A DNA stretch of 64,000 bases, taken from contig NZ_WURB01000002.1 of the NCBI RefSeq assembly GCF_009830105.1, positions 62,001-126,000 on the forward strand, written 5' to 3'. Positions 34,903 to 45,319 of the stretch are shown here, piece by piece. The notes under the pieces are model-generated. The model saw only the letters and a list, made by a program, of their open reading frames with translations. It did no database searches and had not been told where the DNA came from. A program made the translations under genes and the position numbers. Within the stretch, counting starts at the first letter, position 1; every line of letters begins with the position of its first letter. Origin of the DNA: Microvirga makkahensis. GTDB taxonomy: Bacteria; Pseudomonadota; Alphaproteobacteria; Rhizobiales; Beijerinckiaceae.

Positions 34903-35469
34903 AAGTTCCTCCTATGCAACGCCGATCAGGGCCTGAGAGCGGGCCGAATGGGAGCAAACGGCGGCGCTCGCCCGTGATCAGGCGGGTTGAATGTGAATGT
35001 TGGTAACGTCTGTCATGACCCGAACGACGGCGGCGCAAGGCGCCCGGCCGAGCTCGGGATCAGTGGCCTGCGAAGAGGCAGCCTCCGTAGAGGAGAGAAA
35101 TATGACGCAACGTAATCATGACAGTTTCAATATAAATATAAAAAACTATCAGTCAATACCTTCTATACGCGGTCATCTATATTAATAGAAGTTTGTGCCA
35201 TATCTCGGCCACCGAACATAAAAATATGCCTGAGTAGGTGCTATCACAGCAACTGGTAACTATCGCTCAACTGTCGTTCTGATCGATGTTTTCTTGTCTA
35301 TCGCACCCTTTAATGTCGTTAATGCGCCTGATCTTTCTAGCGCGTCCTTGATTTCTTGACGATCATTTGGCCCATTTTCGACCAGCTGACGCTATGGTCA
35401 GGTTCCCTGCCAGGTCGCGACTGTGGCGGTTCCGTTCTTGCTCTCCCCTTCTCGTCCCTGCCCCGTTCA
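34903..35469. other. intergenic region with an AT-rich segment
   Basis: 567 bases. From about 35100 to 35350 the composition is strikingly AT-rich (for example TTTCAATATAAATATAAAAA) against the GC-rich background. One short open frame with a good ribosome site lies at 35102-35185. No repeats or tRNA seen. Confidence 0.5.
35102..35185 (+). CDS. possible 27-residue peptide in the AT-rich segment
   Basis: GAGGAGAGAAAT directly precedes the ATG, an optimal ribosome site. The product starts MTQRNHDSFNINIKNYQSIP and ends SIRGHLY. The asparagine/isoleucine-rich composition follows the local AT bias, so it may be chance coding in a foreign or non-coding stretch. It does not belong to the RAG-x-L micropeptide family. 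Confidence 0.3.
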   Translation: MTQRNHDSFNINIKNYQSIPSIRGHLY

Positions 35470-36323
35470 TCACCGGGTGGGCAGGACGGTGAGGATATCG
35501 ACGTCGAGCGATCGCAACACTTCTTCGGCCACGCTCCCTAGGAACATTTTGGCGATACCGGATCGCCCATGCGTCCCAATCACAAGGAGATCGGGGCCCA
35601 ACTGCTTCACTGTGCTGGAAATCACCTCGAACGGAGCGCCTTCCTCGATGTGTTTCGACTGCCCGTAATCGCCAAGGCCATTCGCGTCCAGAAACGTGAT
35701 CAGATCCTAGGTCGCTCGGAGCCGTTCGCCCGCAACGTACTCATCGATGTTGTCCTGGCTGACCCCAGCATAGGTCAGTTTTCCCTTTGCCAGTGGGAAG
35801 AACGCATGGACCAGCGTGAGCCTGAGGGTCCCGAGTAATCCCAGAGTCATGCTGGTCTTGATGGCGTTTGCGGACGGCTCCGACAGGTCGACGGCCGCCA
35901 GGGCCGTTTGGTAGGGCCTCTCCACCTCGTCGTTGACCATCAGAGCCGGGTGAGGTCCGTTTCGGATCACGCGCTCGATTGTCGTCCCGATGAGGACATC
36001 CTGCAGAAGCTGTTTGCGGTGCGCCCCCTGACGATCAGGTCTGCCTGAACCGCCGTCGCCGTTCGCAGGATCCCGTCGAAGGGATCGCCGACAATCACCA
36101 TCGGACGGGATCGGAGGCTCTGAAGCTCGGCCATTGCAGCGATCTGCTCGGCGAGAATGCGTTCGGCCTCGCGCGTCTCGATCGCGACCAGATCCGGCGG
36201 CTGGTCGTCGTCGACGACATGGACGAGGGAGAGCTCGGCGCCGCAAGCCCTTGCCAGCAAGCCGGCTCGCCGCAACGCCCGGTATGATCGGGTCGAGAAA
36301 TCGGTCGCTGCGAGAATTTGCAT
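35470..36323 (-). pseudogene. universal stress protein (two Usp domains), broken by a frameshift and an amber codon
   Basis: ATG 36321-36323 begins MQILAATDFSTRSYRALRRA, a UspA domain. Near 36027-36032 one base is missing: ATCGTCAGGGGGCGC should read IVMGAHRKQLL. The frame then goes on with DVLIGTTIERVIRNG, a second domain (ALAAVDLSEPSANAIKTSMT), a TAG at 35704-35706, and DLLVIGTHGRSGIAKMFLGS, ending VDILTVLPTR. Two lesions mean it is a true pseudogene of a tandem UspA protein. The final GTHGRSGIAKMFLGS is the ATP-binding Usp motif. Confidence 0.85.
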
Positions 36324-36514
36324 CCGCTCATCTCCTGGTCTGGAAGCGCCCGGGGGAGCCTGTGGCCGGAAGAGCCGACCTCTCAAGGGAAATATTGCTC
36401 GCGGCGGCCCGCAGGCACATCGGCACGATGTCCCGGTTACAAAAGGCCGAACGCCGGGAGAGCCTCAGTGCCGGAGTTTGACTTCCCTGCCAGTGGGCAT
36501 ATCCTCGCCACATC

Positions 36515-36580
36515 ATGTTGAGCTTGCCGACCTTCAGACGCGGCTTGCATCGCGCAGGTAACCTGATCGCGGGCACTTAG
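36515..36580 (+). CDS. micropeptide of the nine-copy RAG-x-L-x-x-G family (21 residues)
   Basis: Begins MLSLPTF and continues RRGLHRAGNLIAGT to TAG. TTGACT at 36478-36483 lies 31 bases before the ATG, with no ribosome site. The hairpin GCCCCGGGCTC (36580-36590) with GAGCTCGGGGC (36611-36621) begins at the G of the stop codon. Compared with the copies at 29981 and 59125, the 13-residue core is the same but codons differ (AGA or CGT, CTG or TTG, CAC or CAT). It is the only feature seen in the gap 36324-36735. Confidence 0.7.
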   Translation: MLSLPTFRRGLHRAGNLIAGT

Positions 36581-36735
36581 CCCCGGGCTCATTCGGCCGC
36601 AGCCGCAGCCGAGCTCGGGGCCCCTCCAAGCCACCGGAGTTTCTCCGGACGTCCCAGCCGTTACAACGGCTGGTGCCTGCGGCAATTGCCCCCTTACCAA
36701 TCCCGTGCGTCTCCAGGCCCGTAAAGGATGCCACC

Positions 36736-37668
36736 ATGGACATCGAACTCGCCCGCACCTTCCTGGCCATTATCGAGGCTGGAAGCTTCGTCCGCGCCGC
36801 GGAGCGGCTGAACGTGACGCAAACCACCGTCAGCGCCCGGGTCCGCTCCCTGGAGGACCAGCTCCGGCGCCCGGTCTTCGTTCGTAACAAGACGGGCGTG
36901 GCTCTGACGGCAGCCGGGGAGCAGTTTCTGCGGTTCGCGCCGACCCTGGTGCAGGTCTGGGAACGGGCCCGTCACCAGGTCGCGGTTCCGGCCGGGCGCC
37001 GGGCGGTCCTCGCCATGGGAGGCGAGCTGACCCTCTGGAACCCGCTTCTTCTGAACTGGATGGTGTGGATGAAGCACAGCGCTCCCGACATCGCTCTCCA
37101 GACCCAGGTCGGCCTCTCGGACGGCCTGTTGCGCCAGGTCGCCGACGGGGTGCTCGACCTGGCCGTGGTATATTCACCGAGACAATGGCCAGGGCTGCAG
37201 GTCGAGATGCTCACGGAGGAGACGCTCGTCCTGGTCACCACGGATCCGTCAACCTCCGGTGTGTCGGATCCGGACTACGTGTACGTCGATTGGGGCGCGG
37301 AATTCGCGGCCCATCATGGCCTGAACTTCCCGCAATTCTCCAACCCTGGCTTGTCGATCGGCCTGGGTCCGCTCGGGTTGGACTACATCGTGCAGGTCGG
37401 TGGGACCGGCTATTTCCGCAAACGCGTGGCCCAGCCGTATCTCGCAAGCGGTCGCCTTCACCTGGTGCCGCATGCCCCGGAGTTCCCGCACCCGGCCTAT
37501 GCCGTGTACCCGGAGGATGCTGAGAACGAGGATCTGGAGACCGCGTTGCAGGGGCTGCGTGAGGTCGCCCGCGCCGATGAAGTGCCGAGCCAATCCTCAC
37601 AGGTACAGGCGGAACCAGAAGCGGCAAGCTCCAGCCCCTTTCCGGAAGTCCGTGCCACCACGGGATGA
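36736..37668 (+). CDS. LysR family transcriptional regulator
   Basis: 310 residues from ATG 36736 (AAAGGATG upstream). DNA-binding domain: IELARTFLAIIEAGSFVRAA, then LNVTQTTVSARVRSLEDQLR. Effector domain: AVPAGRRAVLAMGGELTLWN and following. The last 30 residues (SQSSQVQAEPEAASSSPFPE) look disordered. It is convergent with the cytochrome oxidase subunit I gene and has no divergent partner, so its target is not evident from position. Confidence 0.9.
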   Translation: MDIELARTFLAIIEAGSFVRAAERLNVTQTTVSARVRSLEDQLRRPVFVRNKTGVALTAAGEQFLRFAPTLVQVWERARHQVAVPAGRRAVLAMGGELTLWNPLLLNWMVWMKHSAPDIALQTQVGLSDGLLRQVADGVLDLAVVYSPRQWPGLQVEMLTEETLVLVTTDPSTSGVSDPDYVYVDWGAEFAAHHGLNFPQFSNPGLSIGLGPLGLDYIVQVGGTGYFRKRVAQPYLASGRLHLVPHAPEFPHPAYAVYPEDAENEDLETALQGLREVARADEVPSQSSQVQAEPEAASSSPFPEVRATTG

Positions 37669-37717
37669 ATGCGGATCGCCGCATCTCATTGGGCTGCATG
37701 GGCGGCTCCGTGCCTGC

Positions 37718-39535
<1,818 letters not shown>

Positions 39536-39630
39536 TCAAGCCAGGGGGAGGATTGTTGCGCTCCCCGGCCGGACCGCCTCCTCCGGGACGGTGGCGGATC
39601 CGGGCAGCCCGCAGCACGATGGAGGTGATG

Positions 39631-39756
39631 ATGCAGCATGCCAGGTCCGCTCAAACCATGGCCGTCTCCGACAACCACACCGGTGAGCGATGGCTGGCCA
39701 TCAGCCTTCTCGCCAGCTCGCTGGCCGTGGTCGCCTGGTGCGTCGTCGCCCTCTAG
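39631..39756 (+). CDS. small single-span membrane protein of 41 residues
   Basis: ATG 39631 has GGAGG five bases upstream (a second ATG directly before it). The sequence MQHARSAQTMAVSDNHTGER is followed by one membrane span, WLAISLLASSLAVVAWCVVA. Divergent from the ctaD gene. It could be a tiny oxidase-associated subunit, but position is the only argument. Confidence 0.5.
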   Translation: MQHARSAQTMAVSDNHTGERWLAISLLASSLAVVAWCVVAL

Positions 39757-39786
39757 GCCGAACTTAGCCACAGGAATGACCAGGAT

Positions 39787-40119
39787 ATGTGCTATTATAA
39801 CTTGTTCCGCCACACCGACCGCACGGAGCTCATTTGCGCGGTTCCAGAAGTGCGGCCTGTGCCTGCCTTCGTCACAGGGCCGCCATGGAGCTTCGCTGGG
39901 CGCGTAGGAGACTATCCCAGCGGCTCATCGAGTTTCGATCATCAGTCGGCTGAGATAAGCGTCCACTTCAACGGTTTCTACCTGTTCCAGCTGATCAACG
40001 CGTCGGATATTGAGACTTGGGTTGGTCAGAGCCGCAAGCAGCACTCCAACCGCGATGCTTCCATCTGCGGCAAGGAACGGTCAAAGGAGACTCAACCGCT
40101 TGGGATGGCTGCCGGGTGA
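39787..40119 (+). CDS. conserved hypothetical protein, YNLF...NGFYLF family
   Basis: 110 residues. The core CYYNLFRHTDRTELICAVPE, PVPAFVTGPPWSFAGRVGDY, SAEISVHFNGFYLFQL aligns with residues 42-108 of the protein at 18334-18753. AGGA is close to the ATG. The last 35 residues do not match the paralogue. No known motif. The conserved LxCAVP and NGFYLF boxes suggest a small folded beta domain. Confidence 0.6.
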   Translation: MCYYNLFRHTDRTELICAVPEVRPVPAFVTGPPWSFAGRVGDYPSGSSSFDHQSAEISVHFNGFYLFQLINASDIETWVGQSRKQHSNRDASICGKERSKETQPLGMAAG

Positions 40120-40218
40120 ACCGAGGCAGAGCGGTGACCAAGTGCCGGACCCCTACGGTGCTAAGGCTCATTGGCCGCGTGTCTTATGGCAAGGCACTGA
40201 GGTCTGGAAGGAGGCCGA

Positions 40219-40615
40219 CATGGCTGGACAGCTATATCCGGAACCATCGCCCGAGCTGGCGCACAAGCGCCGGTAGCTCGCGCCTGACACCCAGGCGGCA
40301 TTCGATGCGTTCAGTCGCCAGGTATTCGGTGATGGCGCTCTCGATGCCAAGACGAAGCAATTGATTGCCGTCGCCGTCGCTCATGTCACCCAATGCCCCT
40401 ATTGCATCCAAGGACATACCAAAGCCGCTCAGCGGGCAGGCGCTACGGCGCAGGAACTGATGGAAGCGGTCTGGGTGGCTGCCGAGATGCGGGCTGGCGG
40501 AGCCTTTGCCCACGCCAGCCTCATGATCGCTTCCTTGTACGATGATCGGGATTTGGAGCATTCCGATGAGCGTAAGGGTTCCGGGAAACAACGTGCAACT
40601 GAAGCGGGCTTATGA
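40219..40615 (+). pseudogene. carboxymuconolactone decarboxylase/AhpD-like gene with an in-frame amber codon
   Basis: ATG 40219 (AAGGAGG upstream) starts MAGQLYPEPSPELAHKRR, then TAG at 40273-40275, then LAPDTQAAFDAFSRQVF and the conserved KTKQLIAVAVAHVTQCPYCI, QGHTKAAQRAGATAQELMEA, with the redox pair CPYC. Relatives have glutamate at the stop position (GAG to TAG). Restart at the TTG near 40361 would still give most of the domain, so partial function cannot be excluded. Family role: peroxidase/disulfide reductase or decarboxylase. Confidence 0.75.
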
Positions 40616-40943
40616 GCCGCCGTCGCCCGATGACGGTGCCCGCATTCTGGTCGATCGACTCTGGCCGCGTGCGATCTCCAAAGAGACCCTTGCTCTCGAC
40701 GATTGGATGAAGGACATCGCGCCCAGCGCCCAGTTACGCCGCTGGTTTGGGCATGATCCTGAACGTTGGCAGGAATTCTGCCGGCGCTATGCTGCCGAGT
40801 TGCGTGAACACGAGGATGTGTTGAGCGAGTTGCGGCTCCGTGCCCGCAAGGGCAGGATCACGCTTGTGTTCTCCGCCCGCGATGAGACGCACAACGACGC
40901 CGTTGCCCTCCGGAGCTTTATTCTGCACGGCCTGATGCATTGA
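40566..40943 (+). CDS. DUF488 family protein (YeaO-like)
   Basis: 125 residues from ATG 40566; overlaps the 3' end of the preceding broken gene by 50 bases. The motifs VQLKRAYEPPSPDDGARILV, DRLWPRAISKETLALDDWMK, RRWFGHDPERWQEFCRRYAA and ITLVFSARDETHNDAVALRS define the short YeaO-type branch of DUF488. Function unknown; often near stress genes. A member of the other DUF488 branch is at 47186. Confidence 0.85.
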   Translation: MSVRVPGNNVQLKRAYEPPSPDDGARILVDRLWPRAISKETLALDDWMKDIAPSAQLRRWFGHDPERWQEFCRRYAAELREHEDVLSELRLRARKGRITLVFSARDETHNDAVALRSFILHGLMH

Positions 40944-41099
40944 GAAGCAGTTCAAGTGCAATGAAAGTGATTTGAACCTGCAAATCTATTCGTTTGTTAC
41001 ATACTCGGGGCGAGCATACCCTTCTTCTGTCACCAATGGCGCCGATGACCGGCATCCCTACACAAGCCTCTCGTCAGCGCATACTCAGAGGAGGCAGCG

Positions 41100-41792
41100 A
41101 TGCTCACCGCCGCGGATGTCATGACGACTGCCGTCATCACAGTCAGGCCCGAGACGTCAATCCACGAGATCGCGAAGTTGCTCTGCGACCATCACATCAG
41201 CGGTGTTCCGGTGATCGATGACGAGGAGCGGCCTCTCGGCATCGTCAGCGAAGGCGATCTGATCGGGCATGCCCGATTGGTCGGTGAGCAGCGCCAATCC
41301 TGGTGGCAGACTTTCCTCAACGGCCCCAAGGTTCTGGCTCAGCACTACGCCAAATCACACGCACGAAAAGCCAGTGACGTCATGACAAAAGACGTGGTCA
41401 CAGTGCTGGAGACCACATCGGTTGCCGACACAGCCCGCGCGTTGGAGCAACATCGGATCAAGCGTGTTCCGGTGCTGCGGCACGGGAGGCTCGTCGGCAT
41501 CGTGACCAGAAGCAACCTGCTTCAGGTCCTGGCGACCACCGACCTATCGAAGCCGATGAACGTTGCGGACCGCCTTATCCGGGAGCGGCTGAACGAGGAA
41601 CTCGAAGACCAGCCCTGGGCATACCTCCTGTCGAAAAACATTGTCGTCGAGAATGGTGTCGTTCATCTGTTCGGCATTGTTCAATCGGACGAGGAGCGAC
41701 ACGCCATCCGCCTTGCCGCGGAGAACCAGGCTGGCGTGAAGGCCGTGGAGGATCATCTCTCGATCGTACCGCCCGTCTCCTATGTCTTCTGA
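41100..41792 (+). CDS. CBS-domain pair protein with C-terminal BON domain
   Basis: 230 residues, GAGGAGG upstream. CBS 1: ADVMTTAVITVRPETSIHEI, GVPVIDDEERPLGIVSEGDL. CBS 2: ASDVMTKDVVTVLETTSVAD, RVPVLRHGRLVGIVTRSNLL. BON: VENGVVHLFGIVQSDEERHA. CBS pairs bind adenosyl nucleotides and sense energy state; BON domains bind membranes or ligands. Probably cytoplasmic signal integration. A similar protein starts at 63114. Confidence 0.92.
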   Translation: MLTAADVMTTAVITVRPETSIHEIAKLLCDHHISGVPVIDDEERPLGIVSEGDLIGHARLVGEQRQSWWQTFLNGPKVLAQHYAKSHARKASDVMTKDVVTVLETTSVADTARALEQHRIKRVPVLRHGRLVGIVTRSNLLQVLATTDLSKPMNVADRLIRERLNEELEDQPWAYLLSKNIVVENGVVHLFGIVQSDEERHAIRLAAENQAGVKAVEDHLSIVPPVSYVF

Positions 41793-41836
41793 GCGCCGTG
41801 CAAAGACACCCTGCCCAGCTGCTCGATACCCACGGC

Positions 41837-41866
41837 GGGAACCTTTTGGCCTGCCTTCCATCCAAT
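41837..41866 (+). promoter_or_regulatory. promoter-like motif GGGAACC-N15-CATCCAAT, copy 1
   Basis: GGGAACC at 41837-41843 and CATCCAAT at 41859-41866, separated by exactly 15 bases. The layout matches an ECF-sigma -35/-10 pair. It lies 43 bases before the start of the exported-protein gene at 41910. Two further copies precede the genes at 42948 and 45372. Confidence 0.65.
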
Positions 41867-41909
41867 GAGTTGCGTAACCCGCATCATCAGCCGACCCGTG
41901 GAGGATCTC

Positions 41910-42329
41910 ATGCTTGCCCGCTTTGCCGCCGTCGCTCTTACCGCTGCACTTGCCATGCCGGCCATAGCCGCCGATCAGGTCGAGAAGGCTCCGCCGACAG
42001 GTGCCTACAAGAAAGTCAGCGAGCTCGTGAAGATACCCGACTTTCTGCCGGGACTTGGTCAGCTCTATGTTGATCCCAAGACCCTGCCCGCCGGCCCTTT
42101 TCTCGCCTATGACCGGGACGGGCGACTTGTGAGCACGGTCTATATGCTGCCCATCGAGGATCTCTCGAACAAGGACAAGCGCTTCGACGATCTCGCCGCA
42201 CCCGGCGGGAAGGTCGATCATGTCGACGTCTACTTCAACGCCGGCCATCCCGGGGTCGAGAAGCCCCATGCCCACGTCGTGCTCTGGCACGTTCCCAAGG
42301 CCGACGAGACGCGGGTGGCCGCGAAGTGA
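41910..42329 (+). CDS. exported protein of unknown function, upstream of a cupredoxin
   Basis: 139 residues from ATG 41910 (GTGGAGGATCTC upstream; longer reading would overlap the promoter motif). Signal peptide MLARFAAVALTAALAMPAIA, then a mature domain with LGQLYVDPKTLPAGPFLAYD, VSTVYMLPIEDLSN and DHVDVYFNAGHPGVEKPHAH, VVLWHVP. The histidine-rich end (HPGVEKPHAHVVLWH) suggests metal binding. Its stop overlaps the cupredoxin start by four bases, so the two are translationally coupled. Confidence 0.7.
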   Translation: MLARFAAVALTAALAMPAIAADQVEKAPPTGAYKKVSELVKIPDFLPGLGQLYVDPKTLPAGPFLAYDRDGRLVSTVYMLPIEDLSNKDKRFDDLAAPGGKVDHVDVYFNAGHPGVEKPHAHVVLWHVPKADETRVAAK

Positions 42330-42856
42330 CGATCTCGCGCAGACAGGTCCTGCGGATCGGCGGGGGCCTCCTCGCCGGTCTCGCATGGCTCCGGCTCCCG
42401 CTCGCCGCTGAGGCAGTCGAGATCCGGATGCAGGGCAATGCGGACGGCTCGCAGGTCTGGTTTAACCCGATTGGCCTTCGCATCGAGCCGGGTCAGACGA
42501 TCCGCTGGATCAACCTGGACCCGGGGAATTCCCATACCGCGACCGCCTACCATCCGAAGAACTTCGAGCGCCCGTTGCGTATCCCTGAGGGTGCCGAGCC
42601 CTGGAACTCGGACTACCTGCTGCCGAACGAGAGCTTCTCGGTCACGCTCAAGGATGAAGGCGTCTACGATTTCTTCTGTGTTCCGCACGAGCATGCCGGC
42701 ATGGTTGGCCGGATCATCGTCGGTCAACCGGACAGGTCTCCCGCTGCCGACCCGTCGGGGCAAGCGGCCGGCGGGGAGCCTATCCCCGAGATAGCCCTCC
42801 GGGCCTTCCCGTCCGTCGCCGAAATCATGCGCCACGGCATCGTCCGGCCTGCATAG
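42326..42856 (+). CDS. cupredoxin (plastocyanin/pseudoazurin-like blue copper protein), Tat-exported
   Basis: 176 residues, GTG start overlapping the preceding stop. Signal MTISRRQVLRIGGGLLAGLA has the twin-arginine motif. The cupredoxin fold carries type-1 copper ligands His70 (GNSHTATAYHP), Cys118, His121 and Met126 (FCVPHEHAGM), the C-x2-H-x4-M spacing of plastocyanin-like proteins. The last 40 residues are an extra tail. Probably a periplasmic electron carrier. Confidence 0.88.
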   Translation: MTISRRQVLRIGGGLLAGLAWLRLPLAAEAVEIRMQGNADGSQVWFNPIGLRIEPGQTIRWINLDPGNSHTATAYHPKNFERPLRIPEGAEPWNSDYLLPNESFSVTLKDEGVYDFFCVPHEHAGMVGRIIVGQPDRSPAADPSGQAAGGEPIPEIALRAFPSVAEIMRHGIVRPA

Positions 42857-42876
42857 GGGCCGGCCTCGACAACGGC

Positions 42877-42906
42877 GGGAACCTTACGGGCTCCCGTCCA
42901 TCCAAT
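42877..42906 (+). promoter_or_regulatory. promoter-like motif GGGAACC-N15-CATCCAAT, copy 2
   Basis: GGGAACC at 42877-42883 and CATCCAAT at 42899-42906, again 15 bases apart, 41 bases before the ATG at 42948. Also shares CGGC before and a T pair after the first box with copy 1. Confidence 0.65.
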
Positions 42907-42947
42907 AATCAGCCACCGGGGCCCTGCCGGACGTAGATGAGGGCGCC

Positions 42948-44750
42948 ATGATCCGCTCGGTTGCCTACATGAAGGCGGTTCTCGCCGGCATGGCGGGAGC
43001 CATCGCTTGGGAGATCGTTGCCCGGCTGCTGATTTGGGCCGGCGTGCCGTTCTTTGACCTTGTCATGACGCTCGGGACTTTGGTCCTCCCCCATGCGCCG
43101 GTATGGGAAGCCTGGCTGGCCGGGATGACGGTTCACCTTCTCGTCGGCGCGATCTGGGCTGTCTTCTACGCCTACTTCTTCTGGTCCGTTCTGCCGCTGC
43201 GTCCAGCCGTGCAGGGTCTGGTGTTCGCCTTCGTGCCCATGCCGCTGGCGATCTTCATCATGCATCCGCAGTTCGACCTGATGCACCCGCTGGTCCAAAG
43301 CGGCGAAATGTCCTCGTCGGGCCTATTTGGCTTAGGCGGCGGGGTGCACGAGCCGCTCTCCATCGCTGTGGGCCATCTGATCTGGGGCACCGTGCTGGGC
43401 CTGCTTTACACCCGGCCTGTCGGCTTGCCGGCGAACCGTCCCCCACGCCTGACCCGCCAGCCTGTCAGATCACATCCATCCTCCAATTTGGCTCCCGATC
43501 CGGCCGAACACAGGTTCATGTTTGCGACCGGCATCGAGTGCAGCTATCCCACCCTTGAGGGCGGCCGCTGGCGCATGGACCAGATGGCGGCCTGCGGCCA
43601 TTACCGCCACTGGCGTACCGATCTTCAGCTCGTGCGGGATCTCGGCCTACGCTACCTGCGTTACGGCCCTCCCCTGCATCTGATCCATCGGGGTCCCAGC
43701 CAATACGATTGGGCCTTCCTGGACGAGGTCGCCGCCGAGATGCAGCGGCTCGGCATCGTGCCGATCATGGACCTGTGCCATTTCGGCCTGCCCGACTGGC
43801 TGCAGAACTTCCAGAACCCGGAGGTGCCGCAAGCGCTCGCCGACTATGCCCGAGCGTTCGCACAGCGCTATCCGTGGGTGCAGTTCTACACGCCCGTGAA
43901 CGAGATGTATGTGTGCGCCAAGCTCAGTGCCCTCGAAGGTCTCTGGAACGAGCAATGCCGGGACGAGCGCGCCTTCGTCACGGCTGTGCGCCACCTCGCC
44001 AAAGCCAACGTGCTGATGATGCAGGCAATTGCGGGCGAGCGCCCGGATGCCGTGTTCGTCAACAGCGAGAGCGGCGAGTTCTACCAGCCCTGTTGCCCTG
44101 ATCCCGAGATCCGCCGCATCGCCGCCTTCGAGAACGAGCGGCGCTTCCTGCCGCTAGACCTGCTCTACGCCCGCCCAGTTCAAGACGACACGCGAGCATA
44201 TCTTCTCCAGCACGGCATGCCGGTGGAGGAGTATGCCTGGTTCATGCAGCAGGACGTGCGCCGGCGGGCTATCCTCGGTGTCGACTACTACGAGTGGAAC
44301 GAAAAGCTCATCGACAGCACCGGCCATGCCCAAGCGCTGGGTGAGCTGTTCGGGTGGTACGCCGTCGCTGGCCAGTACTATGAACGTTACCGGCGGCCGA
44401 TGATGCACACCGAGACTAACCGCATGGATGCCCGCGACGGGCCACGCTGGCTCTGGCGGCAGTGGCACAATGTGCAGCTGATCCGTCAGGCCGGCGTGCC
44501 GGTGGTTGGCTTCACCTGGTACTCGCTCACGGATCAGGTCGACTGGGACATCGCCCTGCGGGAGCCGCTCGGCAATGTCAATCCGGTCGGCCTGTTCGAC
44601 CTCAATCGCGACCTGCGGGTGGTCGGCCTCGCCTACCAGCATCTCGTGCGCCTCTTCGGGGCTGACCTCAGTGAGGCGCCACCCATCGAGGCAGTGCTGG
44701 ACGAAGCGTCAAAGGTCGCACCACAAAAGATGAGGAGGCTCCATGCTTAG
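42948..44750 (+). CDS. fusion of an N-terminal membrane domain with a glycoside hydrolase family 1-like domain
   Basis: 600 residues. Residues 1-165 have about four membrane spans (LAGMAGAIAWEIVARLLIWA, AGMTVHLLVGAIWAVFYAYF, VQGLVFAFVPMPLAIFIMHP, IAVGHLIWGTVLGLLYTRPV). From about 190 a TIM-barrel follows: acid/base Glu319 in TPVNEMYV and nucleophile Glu489 in MHTETNRM, as in beta-glucosidases. Other barrel landmarks: MDLCHFGLPDWLQNF, VNSESGEFYQ, GFTWYSLTDQVDW. Preceded by a promoter motif; the next gene overlaps by eight bases. This domain combination is unusual; the sugar substrate is unknown. Confidence 0.85.
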   Translation: MIRSVAYMKAVLAGMAGAIAWEIVARLLIWAGVPFFDLVMTLGTLVLPHAPVWEAWLAGMTVHLLVGAIWAVFYAYFFWSVLPLRPAVQGLVFAFVPMPLAIFIMHPQFDLMHPLVQSGEMSSSGLFGLGGGVHEPLSIAVGHLIWGTVLGLLYTRPVGLPANRPPRLTRQPVRSHPSSNLAPDPAEHRFMFATGIECSYPTLEGGRWRMDQMAACGHYRHWRTDLQLVRDLGLRYLRYGPPLHLIHRGPSQYDWAFLDEVAAEMQRLGIVPIMDLCHFGLPDWLQNFQNPEVPQALADYARAFAQRYPWVQFYTPVNEMYVCAKLSALEGLWNEQCRDERAFVTAVRHLAKANVLMMQAIAGERPDAVFVNSESGEFYQPCCPDPEIRRIAAFENERRFLPLDLLYARPVQDDTRAYLLQHGMPVEEYAWFMQQDVRRRAILGVDYYEWNEKLIDSTGHAQALGELFGWYAVAGQYYERYRRPMMHTETNRMDARDGPRWLWRQWHNVQLIRQAGVPVVGFTWYSLTDQVDWDIALREPLGNVNPVGLFDLNRDLRVVGLAYQHLVRLFGADLSEAPPIEAVLDEASKVAPQKMRRLHA

Positions 44751-45291
44751 GATGCTGCAGGCGCACGGCCTCGAAGCCGGTCCAACCCAACGGCCGCTTC
44801 TCGCAGGGGCCATCGCAGGCGTGTCGGCAGCCATCCCGGCCCTGTCGATCCTAGCCGGCTTTCAGTCCCTGGATGCACCTGCCCGAGCTATCGGCACGTC
44901 CGCGGTGGCTACCGGTCTCGTCTATGCCGGACTGATGCTTCTCGGCGGGATCCTGCACGGCTGGCTGTTCCAGCGGGCGGCCAACGACATGCGGGGCGGC
45001 TGGCTCTTTGGGATGGCGTTCGGTTTCGTCCTGTGGATGCTCGGGCCCGTCCCGCTGCTGCAATGGCTTCCGCACCAGCCCACCCTGCACGGCTATCCCG
45101 CCGCTGGGCTGCTGTTGGCTCAATTGCTCTGGGGTTTGGCGATGGGCGTGGCGTTCCCCCTCATGCACCGTCATCTCCATGTCAGTCTGGAGAATGGATC
45201 AGGCTCCACATTCCAGTCCACCGGTCCGGAGGCGGTCGCCCAGACGCAGATGCTTCGGCCACTCCCACCTTCCGGGCGCCGGCGGCGCTGA
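44743..45291 (+). CDS. membrane protein of unknown function
   Basis: 182 residues, four hydrophobic segments (LLAGAIAGVSAAIPALSILA, AVATGLVYAGLMLLGGILHG, LFGMAFGFVLWMLGPVPLLQ, GLLLAQLLWGLAMGVAFPLM). It resembles the N-terminal membrane domain of the upstream fusion (both end with GLA/GTVLGL-type last helix near a histidine-rich loop), so they may be related modules. ATG overlaps the upstream stop by eight bases. Confidence 0.7.
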   Translation: MLRMLQAHGLEAGPTQRPLLAGAIAGVSAAIPALSILAGFQSLDAPARAIGTSAVATGLVYAGLMLLGGILHGWLFQRAANDMRGGWLFGMAFGFVLWMLGPVPLLQWLPHQPTLHGYPAAGLLLAQLLWGLAMGVAFPLMHRHLHVSLENGSGSTFQSTGPEAVAQTQMLRPLPPSGRRRR

Positions 45292-45319
45292 AACGAGGTG
45301 CCCTTCCCATCCTCGGTCC

